DNA of 64,000 bases from Diphasiastrum complanatum. Its lineage: Eukaryota > Streptophyta > Lycopodiopsida > Lycopodiales > Lycopodiaceae. Shown here in pieces: positions 21,931 to 36,700 of this stretch (position 1 is the first letter of the stretch; each line of letters opens with the position of its first letter). A program made the translations under genes and the position numbers. The stretch is from the NCBI GenBank assembly GCA_029204225.1, contig CM055111.1, forward strand, positions 20,461,003 to 20,525,002, given 5' to 3'. The notes beneath the pieces are model-generated. The model did no database searches and was not told the DNA's origin. It saw only the letters and a program-made list of their open reading frames with translations.

Positions 21931-24700
21931 CTTGTCATAGTTTGCTCAGAAAAATGTTGTTTCCAAATAACATCATGGCGACGTCTCGACAAGAAGCCAA
22001 GAAAATGTTATTTACAGTCGGCATGGATTACAAGAGTATTCATGCATGTCCCAACAATTGCATTTTATATCAAGATGAATTTGAGGAGGCAAGCACGTGT
22101 CCACGTTGCGGGGAACACTGTTACATGCAAGATTTACAAGGAGACACCATACCCGCCAAAGTGGTAAGAGATTTTTCCATCATACCCAAGATATGTCATA
22201 TGTTTGAATGCAAGTCCATAATGGAGCTTATGACATGTGTGGCATTTGAGCAATCGTTCATCAGACAATACTATGAGGATCCCTATCGATTGTTCAGTGT
22301 GGAAGCATGTGGATGATACTTGGCATGAGTTTAGGGAGGAGCCTCACGACTTGCATTTGGGGTTGGCAATGGATGGTGTGAATCCATTCGGATTGCGCTC
22401 CACATCATGGTCCACTTGGCCGATTGTCCTTGTAAATTATAACATTCCCCCTTGGCCAAGTATCAAGAAGGGGCACCTAATGCTTGTCCTTCTTATCCCG
22501 AAAAAATACAAGGCCAAAAATATGGATGTGTATATGGCGCCCTTGATAGATGATCTAAAGATTCTGTGGCAAGGAGTTCAAGTGGCCGATATATCAAGAC
22601 CACCTAGACAAAGAAATTTTGTGGTAGAGGGGATCTTGATGTGGACGATGCACGACTTTCTTGGATATGGGAATGTTTTGGTGAGATATTGTTGTTATTG
22701 GTTTGATTCATGGTATTAAATCTAATGTGTATTCACAAATTTTCTTTTGATTCAAACATTACACTCACAATTAAGTCGATTGTTTTGTCTCAATGCAGGG
22801 CTCTAACGAGTGGCTACAATGCATGTCTTATTTGTGATGAGTATTTGCAAGCACGTCACTCACAACATCTACAAAAGATCTACAAAAGATGGTTTATGAG
22901 GGCCACACTCAATACCTTCCACCCGATCACCCTATGTGTGATGGGCTTGTTGGTCAACATCCCTACGCCATGAAGGTAAAATACATATTTGGGCCAATTA
23001 ATGTCATTTATTTTTTTAACAGTTACGCTCTCTAGATCTATCTAACGATAATCTCAATTAAATGTGTGTGCTTGTTTGTTAATATTGTAGTGATTGGCTT
23101 CAAATTTGGAGATTCAATCAAGATCTAGGATGACTCCCTCCTGGCATGAAGAGGTTATCAATATTTCATGAACTTTCATGTTGGGGGGGATTTTTGATAA
23201 AACTCTTTTGGACCCACTGCACATATTCAAGAATGTAGGGAGCACAATTTGGGAGCACTCGACTGGTGCCAAAGATTAAAAAGGGACGCACGAGATGACT
23301 TAAGAGAAATGGAAAAGATGGCCAATTTATGGCCACAAACAGGAGTTCAATTCTCCTCCCAAAGGCTCCATGGATCTTCTCGAGAAGAGAAGAGACGATT
23401 GTAAAGAAGCTAATAGCCTCATTTCGAACTCCCATAAGACACATGCGATGCCTAAAGGGTGCCTTCACAAGAGAGAACAAGCTAAGTGGACTAAAGTCTC
23501 ATAATTGGCATAAATTTTTATAGGTTGGCATATTTTTTGATGTTGCCTCCACCTCAATATTGAACATTACATTTTATAACATGCCTTGCTTTTGATTTCA
23601 TTGCACATATATGTATCTCAATGACCAGATTGTTTTTGGCATGCAGTTTGTGCTTCCCTTGGTGCTGAGAAGGTTTCTGACAGAGGAGTTAAGGAGTGCA
23701 ATCTACAAAATCAATGATTTGGTGAGGTACGATGAATGCGAATTCGAATCACATTATTTTTTCTTGAGATGATTTAAGATTATGATCTAACTAATGCGTA
23801 TATTATTGTTGTTTACTTTTCTTATGAAGATACATTTCATCCAAGGAGATACCGCTAGCAATGCATCTCATTGTGCATTTGGTAGATGAGGTGGCCATTG
23901 CAGTTTGTGCTTCCCTTGGTGCTGAGAAGGTTTCTGACAGAGGAGTTAAGGAGTGCAATCTACAAAATCAATGATTTGGTGAGGTACGATGAATGCGAAT
24001 TCGAATCACATTATTTTTTCTTGAGATGATTTAAGATTATGATCTAACTAATGCGTATATTATTGTTGTTTACTTTTCTTATGAAGATACATTTCATCCA
24101 AGGAGATACCGCTAGCAATGCATCTCATTGTGCATTTGGTAGATGAGTGGCCATTGCAGGTACATCATCTACTTTAGTCAATTGTCTATTCTTAGTCCAT
24201 CCTAGAATGTTGATATTGTGGTTACGATGTTCTCTCCGTAATATTGATCCACATTTTTAATATAGGCATTGTCCATAGCCGTTGGATGGTTTTCTTGAAA
24301 CGCTTCATGAAAACGTTGAAAGGCTTTGTAAGACAAAGAGCAAGGCCTGAGGGTGGAAGGCGAAAGGATGGCTAGTGCAAGAGTCCATGGTTTATATCAC
24401 AGAGTTCCTTGCTCATACCGATCCTTCTATTCCTCGTCTTTGAGATAATAAGGATAGTGAGCATGTTGTTGGGGAAGTTCCTCAGAGAAAAGGAATGATC
24501 ATGAGAATGAGTGAGTCCTTTAGGGAGAAGGTGAATAAGTTTTGCATTCTTAATACCGAAGAAATGCAAAAGTGGATTTCAAGATATGAAGAGGCTAAGG
24601 CTCGTAGACCAACCGCTTGAGCCACTTTTAGGAGAGGGCATAGAAGACAACCATACTCACCTGACCTCGCCCTTCTACCCAAGGACATGACGTGATGCCC
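21930..24700 (+). pseudogene. TNP2-like CACTA transposase, copy 2 (decayed)
   Basis: The readable parts are MDYKSIHACPNNCILYQDEF (about 22025-22083), with the adjacent CPRCGEHC zinc-binding pair; VVRDFSIIPKICHMFECKS; and after a frameshift near 22305, EPHDLHLGLAMDGVNPFG, STWPIVLVNYNIPPW and ILMWTMHDFLGYG (to about 22672). A 120-bp intron-like gap ending in TGCAG follows, then TSGYNACLICDEYLQARHS (from about 22806). Further on come KLSGLKSHNWHKFL (about 23480-23520), FVLPLVLRRFLTEELRSAI (about 23648) and a DUF4218-like tail GWKAKGWLVQESMVYITEFL (about 24353). It is better preserved than copy 1 but not functional. The 257-bp tandem duplication at 23644-24158 lies inside it. Confidence 0.83.
23644..24158 (+). 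repeat. Near-perfect 257-bp tandem duplication inside the transposase
   Basis: CAGTTTGTGCTTCCCTTGG begins copies at 23644 and 23901. By eye the copies differ by one inserted G near 23891. The unit spans an exon end, a whole intron-like gap and the start of the next exon. Confidence 0.95.
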
Positions 24701-24879
24701 TTAGAAAAGCCTTGGCAAACAACGATGAAGTAACAAAGAGAGAGTGAGAATTTGCAAGGGAGTGCGATTTTCATGTAAGCTATGTACATTATTCGCATGT
24801 TAAGCTATGTGTACGTGTAATTTTCTACATGTTTGTTATATCCCTAACACATTTTGTTCTTTCTCGACGACACACGACA

Positions 24880-25110
24880 CACCTTGTCGATCTCCCTCGT
24901 TGTCATCGTCGCCATTAGCTTGTGAAGATCAACTTATTAATAACGAAACTATAGGTCCAGATATTTGGGTAGAATTAGAGATAGACTCATTTGGTTTGGC
25001 AAATTTGTCGCATGATGATGTGGCAAACGATAATGAGGAACCACCAAATGAACAAATGAGACAATATGATGTATTTCAACTCATTGTAATATTAATCAAA
25101 TTGCTCATAG
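24880..25110 (+). pseudogene. CACTA C-terminal acidic block
   Basis: The frame 24807-25142 ends in a Ser-rich, then acidic stretch (RSPSLSSSPLACEDQLINNE, then IWVELEIDSFG). The same block occurs at 53530-53640 in intron 1 of the mutase gene, so both come from the same transposon family. Its function is unknown. Confidence 0.65.
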
Positions 25111-25498
25111 ATGCAATTGACCTTTATTATTTGACTAGTTGACATCAAACAACAAGTCAATACTTGTGAGCACATCCAGCTTGCAATGATTTACACGCAC
25201 AAACCATCACATAAGTAATTAAAGAAACTAGTAAAACAATCTTTCATGCCATTGTTATGTTCTTAAAAAATACAATTTGTTAAACTAGGAAAACCATAAG
25301 AACTATTAATATATCCTGCTATATTTTCAAATTCGCATGGCCTTCGATCAATGTATGTATACTTTCCACGTCCCACCAACTCGCACATGAGTGTAGATAT
25401 ACAAGCTTAGGTTGGCGTCTGGTAGTGTCATATATTCGAGCACTCAAATATGTATATCTACCAAAATCGGCCAACAAGTTGAGGCATTGTAACTCATC

Positions 25499-25501
<3 letters not shown>

Positions 25502-25562
<61 letters not shown>
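25502..25562 (+). repeat. (GA)n microsatellite, about 61 bp
   Basis: This is an uninterrupted GA tract. Confidence 0.97.
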
Positions 25563-25566
<4 letters not shown>

Positions 25567-27746
25567 TTTATTAATGTGCTTGATGCATAATCAATTGCTG
25601 AATAGATTTATTGAAAAGACTAGAATGTGCACTATCATGCAACACCCTCAATGTTGCATGAAGTCTTCGATCAACGATTGTGTTGCTGACTAAAGGGAAG
25701 CACGATGTTGTAGTCTCATGGAGGTACACTACCTTCCAAGCCCTTTGTAGAATTTTGCAATTGGTCTATTTGCAATGATTCCGTTTGTAGGTAGTAAGGG
25801 CCTGGAACGCAAGGCTAAATCTTATTGAGATTCGAATTCCCTTTTCTTAAACTGTAGAAAAACTTGATGCTGAATCTGGAAAAGGAATATGCTTTTTTTC
25901 AAATTTGAAAATGCAAACTCAAAAAGAATTGAAGAATGAGATAAAAATATAGTTTCTCCAAGATGGAAGCAAATGAAAGAATAAAGAGATAGACCTTTGA
26001 TTCTACAATGATAGATCCCACAAAACAATTAGCATAAAACTAATTAAAAATTTGATTTGAAAAGTTCTCAAAAATATGTAATGAAAAGCAATCAAAGAGG
26101 GATGAACCACAAAACTTCAAAATATATAAATTCAAAGTTCTCTTAAAATTACTGCTAACCCATGCAAGTTTAATGCCTATACCAAGATCATTGCTCTAAT
26201 ACCAAAATTGTCATGTGCCTATCCCAAAACAATCCAAAGATAAGCTATCCAACATGATATTTAAAGGAAGACCAACAATGTAAGAGCATTGTAAATCACA
26301 AGGGATTAGCATGGAATCTCAAAAGGACATATGGATCATCAAGAAGGATATGGAAAACATCATGTGGGATAGTTGCACATGAAAGCATAGCTATGAAAAG
26401 TCCCATGGATCCTATTCACAATGACCGAGTAGATTTGCTCATCCTCACAGAAGCGGGCACACAAGAAAAAACAATGTTGACATGTGTCACTTGTTTGGTA
26501 TCATATTCTAAGCTATCAATTATTAACTATTAACGGATGTTTTAAACAAGTTAAATCACTAATATGAATGTTTGTATGAAAATATCACCTTGTTTTCTAC
26601 ATCATAGAAGAAATTTCCATGTATTGATCCTCCTATAATCTTGCAAAAAATCAAAAAATTTGAATGCTTTTCCCAAACATTGCAATTCATTTGAAGTTTC
26701 ATAATAACTTTGGTTGCTACCTTGGAAGTCATCCAGCACACTCTGGTACCCTCTGACGTGAAAGCCAGGTCAAACCTAATGCACCTCATAAAGAAACTTC
26801 TCAACATTGCTCCAGAAACATGGGGGGGGGGGGGGAACTTGAATGCCAGTTTGCTAGAAGTACCAACATAACATTATACTTCAGCAGATGACCTATTAAG
26901 ATACACACCTCTTCATGACTAAATGGCAAAACTGTGATTAAAGGAACCATGATGTAGCTAACAAGGCCTCAGCAAACAATACAATATAATCCATAACTAG
27001 GCTCCAAAATCCTTGAACTCCACATTACTTTGGGAAAGGTTGCAGCATCTATTCTTACCATGTTTTTGGGGTGGGACAACATCAAGACTTGACCCTAGGG
27101 TTTCCAAGAAGAGAAATTCAAGTTTGTTAACATATATAACTAACACACACAATACACAGGCAAGTATGGGATTACAAAAGCTTTGCCAACTTAATCTGTT
27201 TTGAACAGCCAATGCAAGCACAACATTGAAGAAGGATGCTGAATCATGCAACTTGCCAAATTTTTTTCTTTCAGTTCTTCTTTAACATACTGTCCACTAG
27301 CAGTCAGTTTTGTCAATTGGGCTAAGATTATGGAATGCACAAGAAAATCTGAATTTACCAAAATTGTGTACAAACAGGAACAGTCAATTGGTTTTGCCCC
27401 TGTGAGCTCTTGATCTTTAACCAACTTGGCAAAGGGCCAACTTCAAACATTTGTGTGCAAATATGAACAATGCTAACAGGTCCATGGTTATCTTCACTTT
27501 CAAACTCTGTTCTTTAACAGTTTCTCAGCTCTGCATCAAAAAAGCTTTTAATAGATTTCTCAAGCACAAAATAAGAATTGAGTTTTCTATAACTTCACAG
27601 ACCAATATTGTTTATGTACAAAATATGCCTATTGCTTCAAAAGACATGTGTGAACTTTTTGGTGCTAAAAAACTTCAAAAAATAAACTAAGTCTCTAAGA
27701 GCAGAACAGTCCTGAAAAGGTCCCCAAATTGATATTCTCGCCCCAA
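25563..27746. other. No gene recognised; 3' flank of the mutase gene
   Basis: This contains a run of 14 or more G at 26822. ATTGCTCTAATACCAAAATT at 26189-26208 looks like a decayed minus-strand tRNA-Met primer site (GCTCTGATACCA), hinting at an old copia LTR to its right. The part nearest 27746 should include the 3' UTR of the mutase, but no convincing polyadenylation signal can be fixed. Confidence 0.45.
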
Positions 27747-30700
27747 TTAAATCAGAGAGTCGGCTTCAGTCTTCTTGATCACTGAAGAAAGCCCCATTGC
27801 AACAACATTTGAAGAGCTATTTTTTATATCAACAGCTGGTAAAACACAGCATTCAGCAAAGGACTTTCCATCAAAAGCATAAGCATATGGTAAAGCAGTC
27901 ACAATCTGCAAACGAAAAGCCAAACTAAGTTACAAACAGTTGTTTACATGAAATTCCGAAAGCTAATAATAAACTCAAAATTTGTATAGCAGCCAATCAT
28001 CCAGATCTTCAGCACCAGACCAAAATTGTACAATGAGCAAGCGATCCCAGTGAATGCAAGTTGCAACGATGACCCTTAGCACCAACAAAAAAATTTCATA
28101 AACAGAGAGTGCAAGGAGTTACAAGGTTACTATAAGGTCAGCAACCTTCATAAAGGAAAGTGCTGGAATTCAGCCTTTGAAATAGCAGAAATAACATTTC
28201 AACTTTTGCTACTCTGACATATACAATCCACATTCTACACCCAGTACATCAACAGTCAGTAGTAGCTTCAGCTGGTAAGATAACATACTAGCACAGGCTT
28301 ACACTGTGCTAGGGACAGACACTTATGTTCTTGAGATAAAGTGAATGGCAGCGTGAACCCATTTTGTCCTACTTGATAGACAAATACAGAAACTACAAAA
28401 CAAACCTGCAAGCGGAGCATCTCTTGATCAGTAAGACCTGCAATATGAGCAAGAAGGCATCTTAAAACATTTCCATGAGCGACAACCAGCACCTTTCGTC
28501 CTTCCATCAACCTTGGCATGATAGTTGAATGGAAGCAAGCAAGAACCCTTTTTGCTGTATCCTGGAAACTTGCATTGAAATTTCAAGGAGATCAATGACA
28601 TTGTCACTTTTATCATTATAAGTTACAAAATAATATCAACAACATGGAAGCTTATTGTACCGACAAGAACAAAGCAATGCCAGAAATCTAGAAAGGCTTC
28701 GTATAAATTTGGATAATAAAGGTTAACTAAAAAGAAATTTCATACGCCACGTCCTTTCACGCAGTCTTGCTGAAATTAGATACATTATCAATAATGCAAT
28801 AGCTATCTATATAAGAACTTGAGTCCTTGCTAGTTATATGTCCAACCATTTGCCATAACGCGCCCCCAGAAAATTAATTCTACGGCCACTAACCCAGAAC
28901 GGTCACACCTTTCGTGATTGCAAAACTCCGATTCATAACCTCGTTTGGCTGAGTCAACAAGGGAAGTCAACTAAGTCACCCTCAGCTAGGTCATATAAAT
29001 TTTATGACAAAGCCATCCATTCAAATTTAACCAAATGGGAGAGAGCTTCATTGATTTTTGAGTTTCTGAATCCCTAGGGTGGTGGTTCTAGAAGCTAGCC
29101 GCACAGATTATTACATAAATTCATCTTGTAACAGCAAGGACACAATAGTGCAGCGAGAGACAAAGTATTTGGGTGTTCAGTCTGGTGACATCACCGAATA
29201 CTCAAGATTGTGCAGGGTGCTAGCCTCAGCTGATGGATGTGCAGAGCTACCCCTTTGTTTCAAGGCTCAAGCTACTTTCGTAGCAGATAATTGTGTGCTG
29301 TCTTTCACATTGGCTTTATCAAGCTTGAGAAAGAACATCAACTACATGATCACTGTGTCTTTGATGCCTATGTTCTAGTCTCCAACCCAAGAAGTTTTAC
29401 CTCACAACCAGAGTTAGTTAAAATGCTAGCATATTTGTAAGGTAATGGAAAATTCCAGATGTTTTGTAGCACTATCAAGACTAAATAGCTCCTAGAATCT
29501 CTTCACGAGATGCTAGAGATCAAACCTCCCCAGATCACGCTTTTGAAGCCAAATAAATTAACTAATACTGTACCACTCAGGTACCACTCACCAAATCTAC
29601 GGGTCAGAATGACATTAAAGGGGAGATGAGCAAAGAATGCAATTAAACCTTCATAATGTGTCCAAGATGCCAGACCAGATTGACAAATCCCACTAGGTGT
29701 TTCCTTCTCTATATGGTCTGGGATATTATGGCTCTTTATAAATTCGTGATTCTCTTCTATGATGTTACAACATGCAGGGTTTGTTTGGGTGTATCACACA
29801 CATGCTTGACATGCTTGGTAGGGATGGTTTTTATGGTTTCTCTTTTCTTAGTTTATCATATATAATCTGAATGTCATAGCTGAATCCACCTATGGAAATA
29901 GAACCATTACAAAAGAAGACCCTCAATGCGAAACAATCCACAAGAGCTGAAAGAATTTGTAGGTAATAATGGAGTTAGAGATGTATTCATGCCCCAATCA
30001 ATATGCAAGAGTTATGAACTGAACCATAGATTTAGCATAAATGAAGTATAGCCATAATGATGTCAACATGCAAGACCCCAACCACTGAGATATCCAAAGC
30101 TATCCAAATAGCCCAGGAATATCATTGAATGTTTACCGGACACCCTATCCCTCCCATATCACCTAGTCCTAACCCTATTCTTTGTGATTTTTCTGATAAA
30201 GTTCAATAAATTGTGTACAGAGGGGATGGCAATCAACTACGGAACTGGCTCCATAAAATGGAGACCTATCTCTCTTTAACAACTCACAGCCCTGCTCCGT
30301 GGGCTCAGCTTCTAGCTATTTATTTAAGCAGGGATACGTGGTTTTGTTATCAGATGTTCAATTTTTCTATAGACACTGCATGGGTTACCTTTACCAATGC
30401 ACTTCGACAAAATGTGATTGACCCTACCTGCTGTACCAGTAAACAATATCTCTTTTGGACACTTCAACAAACAAGTAGAGTGATTGATAATGGTGAGTGT
30501 TTTGTTGAACTCAACTATCTCATGAATAATGTATTGATGAAGTCATTTCTAGATATATTGCTGGTCTAACATGAGTACTTTGCTATGATGGATTCTTTTC
30601 ATCCTACTTCATTAACACAAGCTATGACTCATTGACACAAGCTATGTCACTTGCTCGTACTCTTCAACATAGATATTTCGGTTAGATTCAGCCTCGACCT

Positions 30701-33700
30701 CACAGTTTGTTCCTCGTTCAGTCACTCATCTGCATCCCGTTGTTCTTCATTGTTGGTCCAATGAAGAGATGTATGAAATCCATACCAAGAATCTTTGATT
30801 TCCACGTTATTCCTATCGAACATTATGATATTATTCTCAGTGCTAATTGGTTTGTGACTCTAGGTGATGTCACTTTCAATCTTTTCACAATGTTGATTCC
30901 ACATCTCATTTTTCCTTGAATAGTTTGTGCCATCCAGCCTATCTTCATTGAATAAAGAACCGATTGACTCCGATTATTTAGCCATAACAGAAAAATCAGC
31001 TTGTAGTAGATAGGAAAAAAAAAATTCCAAGACAAAATCTACTCAATGGGCAGCAACCATAAAGCTGAAAATATGAGCACAATTGATTGCAATACTCCAG
31101 ATGCAATTTGCTCAAAGAATAATGAAGAAGGTGACTATTTTCTGCACAAAAACCAGATTGCACACAAATAGGTAAACTTCGAATGAAGCCAACACCAAAA
31201 CCAGACTTGTGGCCGAAAATGAGTGCACACTACATGCATGCATAGGGCAGATGGTAGCGCCCTCCTGCAAGCTAACCAACAAGAAAATTCAGCAAGAAAT
31301 GTGTCAAAAACACATGTATCTTCTTTTGTAGATGGCGCCCTCCTACAAAGAAGTGGATCTGAAAATTTCAACATGTATTTGATTCAAAAACACATGAAAA
31401 TGGCTTGAGCATGGGAGCCCTACGGCAAGCCCTCAAAATAGTGGAGTGCCCTCCTTTTCCTTGCAAAAAAAAAGCTATTAAAATACGAACAGATTCTTCA
31501 CTTGCAAAAATCAACAACTTGCTGATTTTCTGCTACCAAAAGAGAAGATTGATAGCTTCTTGTAGGGTACCTCCAAAAGTCAAGTTGGAGTACATATTGT
31601 CACAATTAGGCCTAGTGGACCCACGGGTCCCTACTAAGTTAAAAACATTCTAACTTAGCTAACTCTAGTAGGCCCTATGGAGATAAATAAACCATGGTTA
31701 CACAACTCTCGACCTTTTGGGTCAAAGTAACCTATGGTTTTCTAAGCAATTCCACTTACATTCTCTCTCTCTCTCTCTCTCTTCCGCATAGGCATAGACT
31801 GATCGTTAATAAGCTATCGCAATTACAGTTTATGTATGAGCAACATTTATAGCAGAATTAGATTCGCTATTATTATAGTGTAATCAGAGTAGACAGCAGA
31901 TGTATTTTTCATCTTTTGCAATACATACTGCATTCGACACATGTTTTTGTCTTGTCTTACTTTTTTGTTATACATGCTATTATAATCTGAGTTCTGATAG
32001 TTGGCAATAATACGATCTAGTTCTATCATTCATTTTCCGCAGTTGTGAATGATAATAAGTTATTTATGATAGAGTCAAAACTATCAAAGTCGAATAGTCA
32101 TGCAATTATATGCAGCTTATTTTCCAGCATGGTATCAGAGCTTAGTTCAAAGCTTTGGTAACTATTTCAAAGTTTTCATTATTACTGCTAGATTTTCATT
32201 ATTATATTTGTCTACGATGGATGCATCATCCTCTAATCCTATCGAAAAGCTGGATGGCGACAACTATCGCTTATGGAAATTCAAAATGAGGGTGATCCTA
32301 CAAGCGAAAGAGCTTTGGGAAGTTGTCGAAGGTACTGAGGTTAAGCTTATTGCAGATCCAACGGCCATTACCAAATGGAAGCAGAAAGATGGGAAGGCCT
32401 TCACCCTTATCACTCTCAATATCAGAGATAATCATATCAGTCATATTCGAAGCGCTCTAACTTCCCTAGAAGCTTGAAATATCATAAGCACTCTCTATGA
32501 TATTAGAGACGTGACTCTCATTCAAAATGTTGATTCAGATTCGATTTCAAATCACTTGAACAACTTTAAAAAATTTCTTGAGCAACGATTTAGGTGTCGT
32601 CATGACTGTCCTGCCAAGACTTCCAGATACCTATGAAAATTGGGTAATCATTATTTCTACTCAGCAAGGTCTTACATTAGCACGAGTTTCGTCTACTACA
32701 TGAAGAGATCCGGAGAATGGATCTTCATTCTCTCATTCGACACCAGAATTTGAAGCTCTTTACTCGAAGTTCGATAAGAAGAAGAAGTCAAGAAGCACGA
32801 AAGCCAAAAAAAATTTGAATTCAGAACAAGGTGCAAATTCGAATTCAGCTTCATCAAAATCAAAATTGTTTTACAAATATTGCAAACGTACCGCAGATTT
32901 GATAGAGGATTGTCGAATTTTCAAATAAAAAAAGCAACAGCAGCAGCAGTTGCCGCGACAGTATGCTAATCCAGCAGAAGGTTTTAAGACTTCGACAAAG
33001 AAGCTAATGAGGCAACATTAATGGCAAATGAAGATCGACGAGATATCGATTCTTGGTATTTGGATTCAGGTGCTAGTCAACCATGACTAGCCAGCGAAAT
33101 TGGTTTCATGAGTCCAATCAAGCTACGACTCAGAAATATGTCTCATTGGGCGATAACAGCATGTAATTAGCCCATGAGCTTACTAATGAATAGCTAAATA
33201 TAGCCATGGAGCTAAATTAGACTAGAATTAGTCATTAGGATTGTTAATAAAGAGGCTCGAACAACCTCGCTACATTTGTCAATAGCGGATGTGTAATAAT
33301 GGTTGTAAGGCCCAAATTAGCCAAAGAAGGCCCCAAACTTGTAGTAGAGGCACACATGACCACTAATTTTTAGTTTTAAGAGATCTTAAAGCTTCTCTTT
33401 GAGAGCTTTCTTGATGGAAATGGTGGTTCATGTGCCTACAATCACATGAGGAGCTTTGATCATGCTCTAGCAATAGGCCTTTGACTAGTTTTCTTGATTT
33501 CTTGCATTTCCATTGTAATTTGATGTTCATGAACGAATTAGATGTTTTAATGCTAAGGTTGGCACATGACAAATCCACCATCTTGAGTTTTAGGGCTCCA
33601 TCCAGTAATTCTGACTTTATTCCATGAGGGCCCTAACACCCATAATCGTAATTGATTTACAAGTCGAGGTAGGCCTACTGACCTCCTTATGGGATGATAA

Positions 33701-36700
33701 TCCGAGATCAGTGCATATGTGGGCATGACATTCTTCCCCCTTATTCAAGCTCTGTCCTCTGAACTTTTAGACAAGTTCCTTCTCAGGCTACCGGCTCACA
33801 ATGTCACTAGGTAATCCGTAAAGTCTAAAAAGATGTTCAACAAATATTTGAGCTAAATCAGAAGCCTTTGCGGTGGGCTTTACCGAAATAACGTAGCCAA
33901 TTTGGTAAGAGGGTCGAACAAAATTCCATAACGGATAGAAAAGTCATCAACACTCTTTTTATCCTTTCTCCCAGACTGATCACCCTGTAAATCAGTCTTG
34001 CTTGACAAATCTGCAAGTAATCTCTTCCAGATTGGTCCAGAATGTGGTTCTTTCTCATAAAGACCTCTCAGGGAGAGATACAAATTTGTGCCAATCTCAG
34101 TGAAGGAAAGTTCGTTCACGTCACCAATTCAACTAAGTGCATCGGCCACACGATTGGTGGTTCCCTTGATATACCGCACTTCAAAGTCGAATTCTTGGGA
34201 CTTATGACCTCTCAGATCATTCTGATTACAAAAGTATTTTAAAGGTTGATGATCCGAGTTCACCATGAACTTATTGCCATACCAATCCACCATCTTGAGT
34301 TTTAGGCCTCCAACCATTAATAATGACTTTAATTCCATGAGGGCCTCAATTCCTCATAATTATAAGTAATTTATGGGTCGAGGTAGGCCTGCTGACCTCC
34401 TTACGAGATAATAATCCGAGATCATTCCATAGGTGGGCATGATAGAAAACCTAAGGAACACTAACCACACAAATAGGTAGAAGAGAACCACTATAGATAT
34501 GAAAAGAAACCACCAACGAAAGAGGTGATAGAAACGAGAAAATACTAGCCAAAGTGAAAGCTAAAAGAGAACAAGAGCTCTCTCCAACGTGCCAAAATGA
34601 CCAAGAAGAGAAAAAAATTGCTGAGTGCCAAGTAATAAGGTAAACTACCCAAGAGGAACAGAAAATCTACCAAGCAATAGGTGATGAAATAGTTGCTGAA
34701 AAAACCACCAAATAGGGTGCCAAGTAGGAGCAAGTCCTCCCCCATAGTAATAGAAAATGTAGCTAATGATAGGTGATTAAATGGTAGTAAAACCCTTCAC
34801 CAGATAGAGCACTAAATAAGAAGAAAAATTGCCCAATGATGCTACATCCAAATGTGTAAAGTGCAAGCGAAACTCCTAACTATAGGAAGAACAAATATGT
34901 AAAGTTCCCCGAGACCAAACACAAAAATGTACAAAAGCAATACCACTAACAAAAGCAAAAACAGAAAGGGTACAAAAAAACAGAAAATGCAATATCTTGA
35001 GTCAGGATGGTCCAATCAAGGAGCTATAAAGAGCTATGAACTTGTTGAGAAACAAAGAATGTAAAGATCAATAAATAGAATCTATAACAAAAGATGGAAT
35101 ACTCCAGTTTGACCCAGATTTGACTTTTCAAAGTTTTTTGTTTTTTAAGGGCAAATGGATCGTCAAGGAACGATATGAAAGAACGAGATCCAATCACATA
35201 GATAAAAATAACTAAGAAATAGAAAGTGAAAAAACAAACCATTTTAATCAAAAACTTAACTTTGCACGTTCTCTTGATGTAGAGCTTTGCTCGACGTGAA
35301 ACTTGGATTAATAGTCTTGCCTCAACCTAGAGCCCTCGTACATATAGTACTTTCAATTTCTACCATGAAAAAGGATGAAAAAGATGAGTTCTCTCAAAAG
35401 TTTAAGATTAGGGTTTTTGAAATAGAATTTTCATGAAGCAGTCAGTAATAGAAATTGCTACTCCATGAGCACCTTGCTACTAAAAAGCCAATGAAATTGA
35501 CAAATCTTGATTCTAATCACAAACAAAAAAGTTATGGCCAAAAATGTTGATGTAGGAGAGAGAAATGGCCACAAAGAACATCTAGAGACAAAAGAAATTA
35601 GCGACTTCCCAATTGCTCATGAAAGTGCTCTTATACCAATTTATGAATTGAATCATAGTTTTTAGCATCAATGAAGCATAAATTGACAATACATGAAGCA
35701 AACTAACAATGTCCCATGAAGAATGGCAAATAGAATCAATGGCTAAAGCCCTATATGAAATAGCAAAGGCAAGAATTCTCCCACAAAGAGCCCAAGCAAT
35801 ATTTGAAAGTGCTCTTATACCAATTTATGAATTGAATCATAGTTTTTAGCATCAATGAAGCATAAATTGACAATACATGAAACAATGTCCCATGAAGAAT
35901 GGCAAATAGAATCAATGGCCAAAGCCCTATATGAAATAGCAAAGGCAAGAGTTCTCCCACAAAGAGCCCAAGCAATATTTGATCATAACCTAAGAAATGA
36001 ATGCACATAGGGCCTATTGATAGCCCCTTGATTATTTAGCAAGACACAAATAATTAAGTAAGGCCGAGCTTTTAAAGCATAGTGCGCCCTCCTACAATAG
36101 AAGGGTTTGTGGCCAAAAAATGAATAAAGGAGCTCTCCATGTGTTATGAGTGCATGGCAAGGTGAGTACATAACTATAATCCTAATTAAAGAGATCAACA
36201 GTAAACATCGTTTGGATTTCCCCTAAATGATGAATAACATAATTGACATTGACTTGATACGATAGCCAAATTTTACTATCATATCCCATATGTAGAAAAC
36301 TTCTCATATTTGACTACCTCCATGACAATTAGTCATTTCAAATACGAAAGCCGACCATCCAAAATGTTCTTTAGAAAGTTTAAGTCAGATCTACCATGGC
36401 TTGTTGTTAACAAACACAAAACATCAAATCGATAAGAAAGCTTGTATTCAAACAAATAACAATCTTGCAAAACCAACCTGCAAGCTCTCCCCATTAGGTG
36501 GTCTTGTATCATGGCTTCTCCGCCACTTTTTAACCATATCCAGGCCAAACTCCTTCACAGCTGCTTCCTTGCTTAAGCCCTAATTTGTACCAATTACACA
36601 AGCATTTAAGAACATGATTAGATCCATAAAAAAAGTGAAGGAAATGGCATGCTAATTAGGGTTTCTAGATGCTCACAAAATATATCTCCACAAGCACAAG

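Larger units (their letters stand above)
17190..25180 (+). mobile_element. CACTA-superfamily transposon region with two TNP2 relics
   Basis: A terminus CACTACAAAAGACGCGCAA begins at 17190 and is followed by subterminal AGCG/TTTATAGGGAGG repeats. Two decayed TNP2 transposase copies in the same orientation follow (17926-20480 and about 21930-24700), then a separate acidic C-terminal block (24880-25110). No intact right terminus was found. The span could be one element with an internal duplication, or two nested or adjacent elements. I treat the outer coordinates as approximate. Confidence 0.65.

Noticed and set aside
27747-28561. Bacterial contamination as source of the dPGM exons
   Set aside because: Seven exons with GT-AG introns, some filled with plant retroelements, and a plant-type insertion show that it is a nuclear plant gene.
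32130-32141. tRNA genes at the TGGTATCAGAGC sites (32130, 45708, 50536, 63478)
   Set aside because: Only the 12-13 bases complementary to a tRNA 3' end are present, next to LTR ends. No cloverleaf can be drawn.
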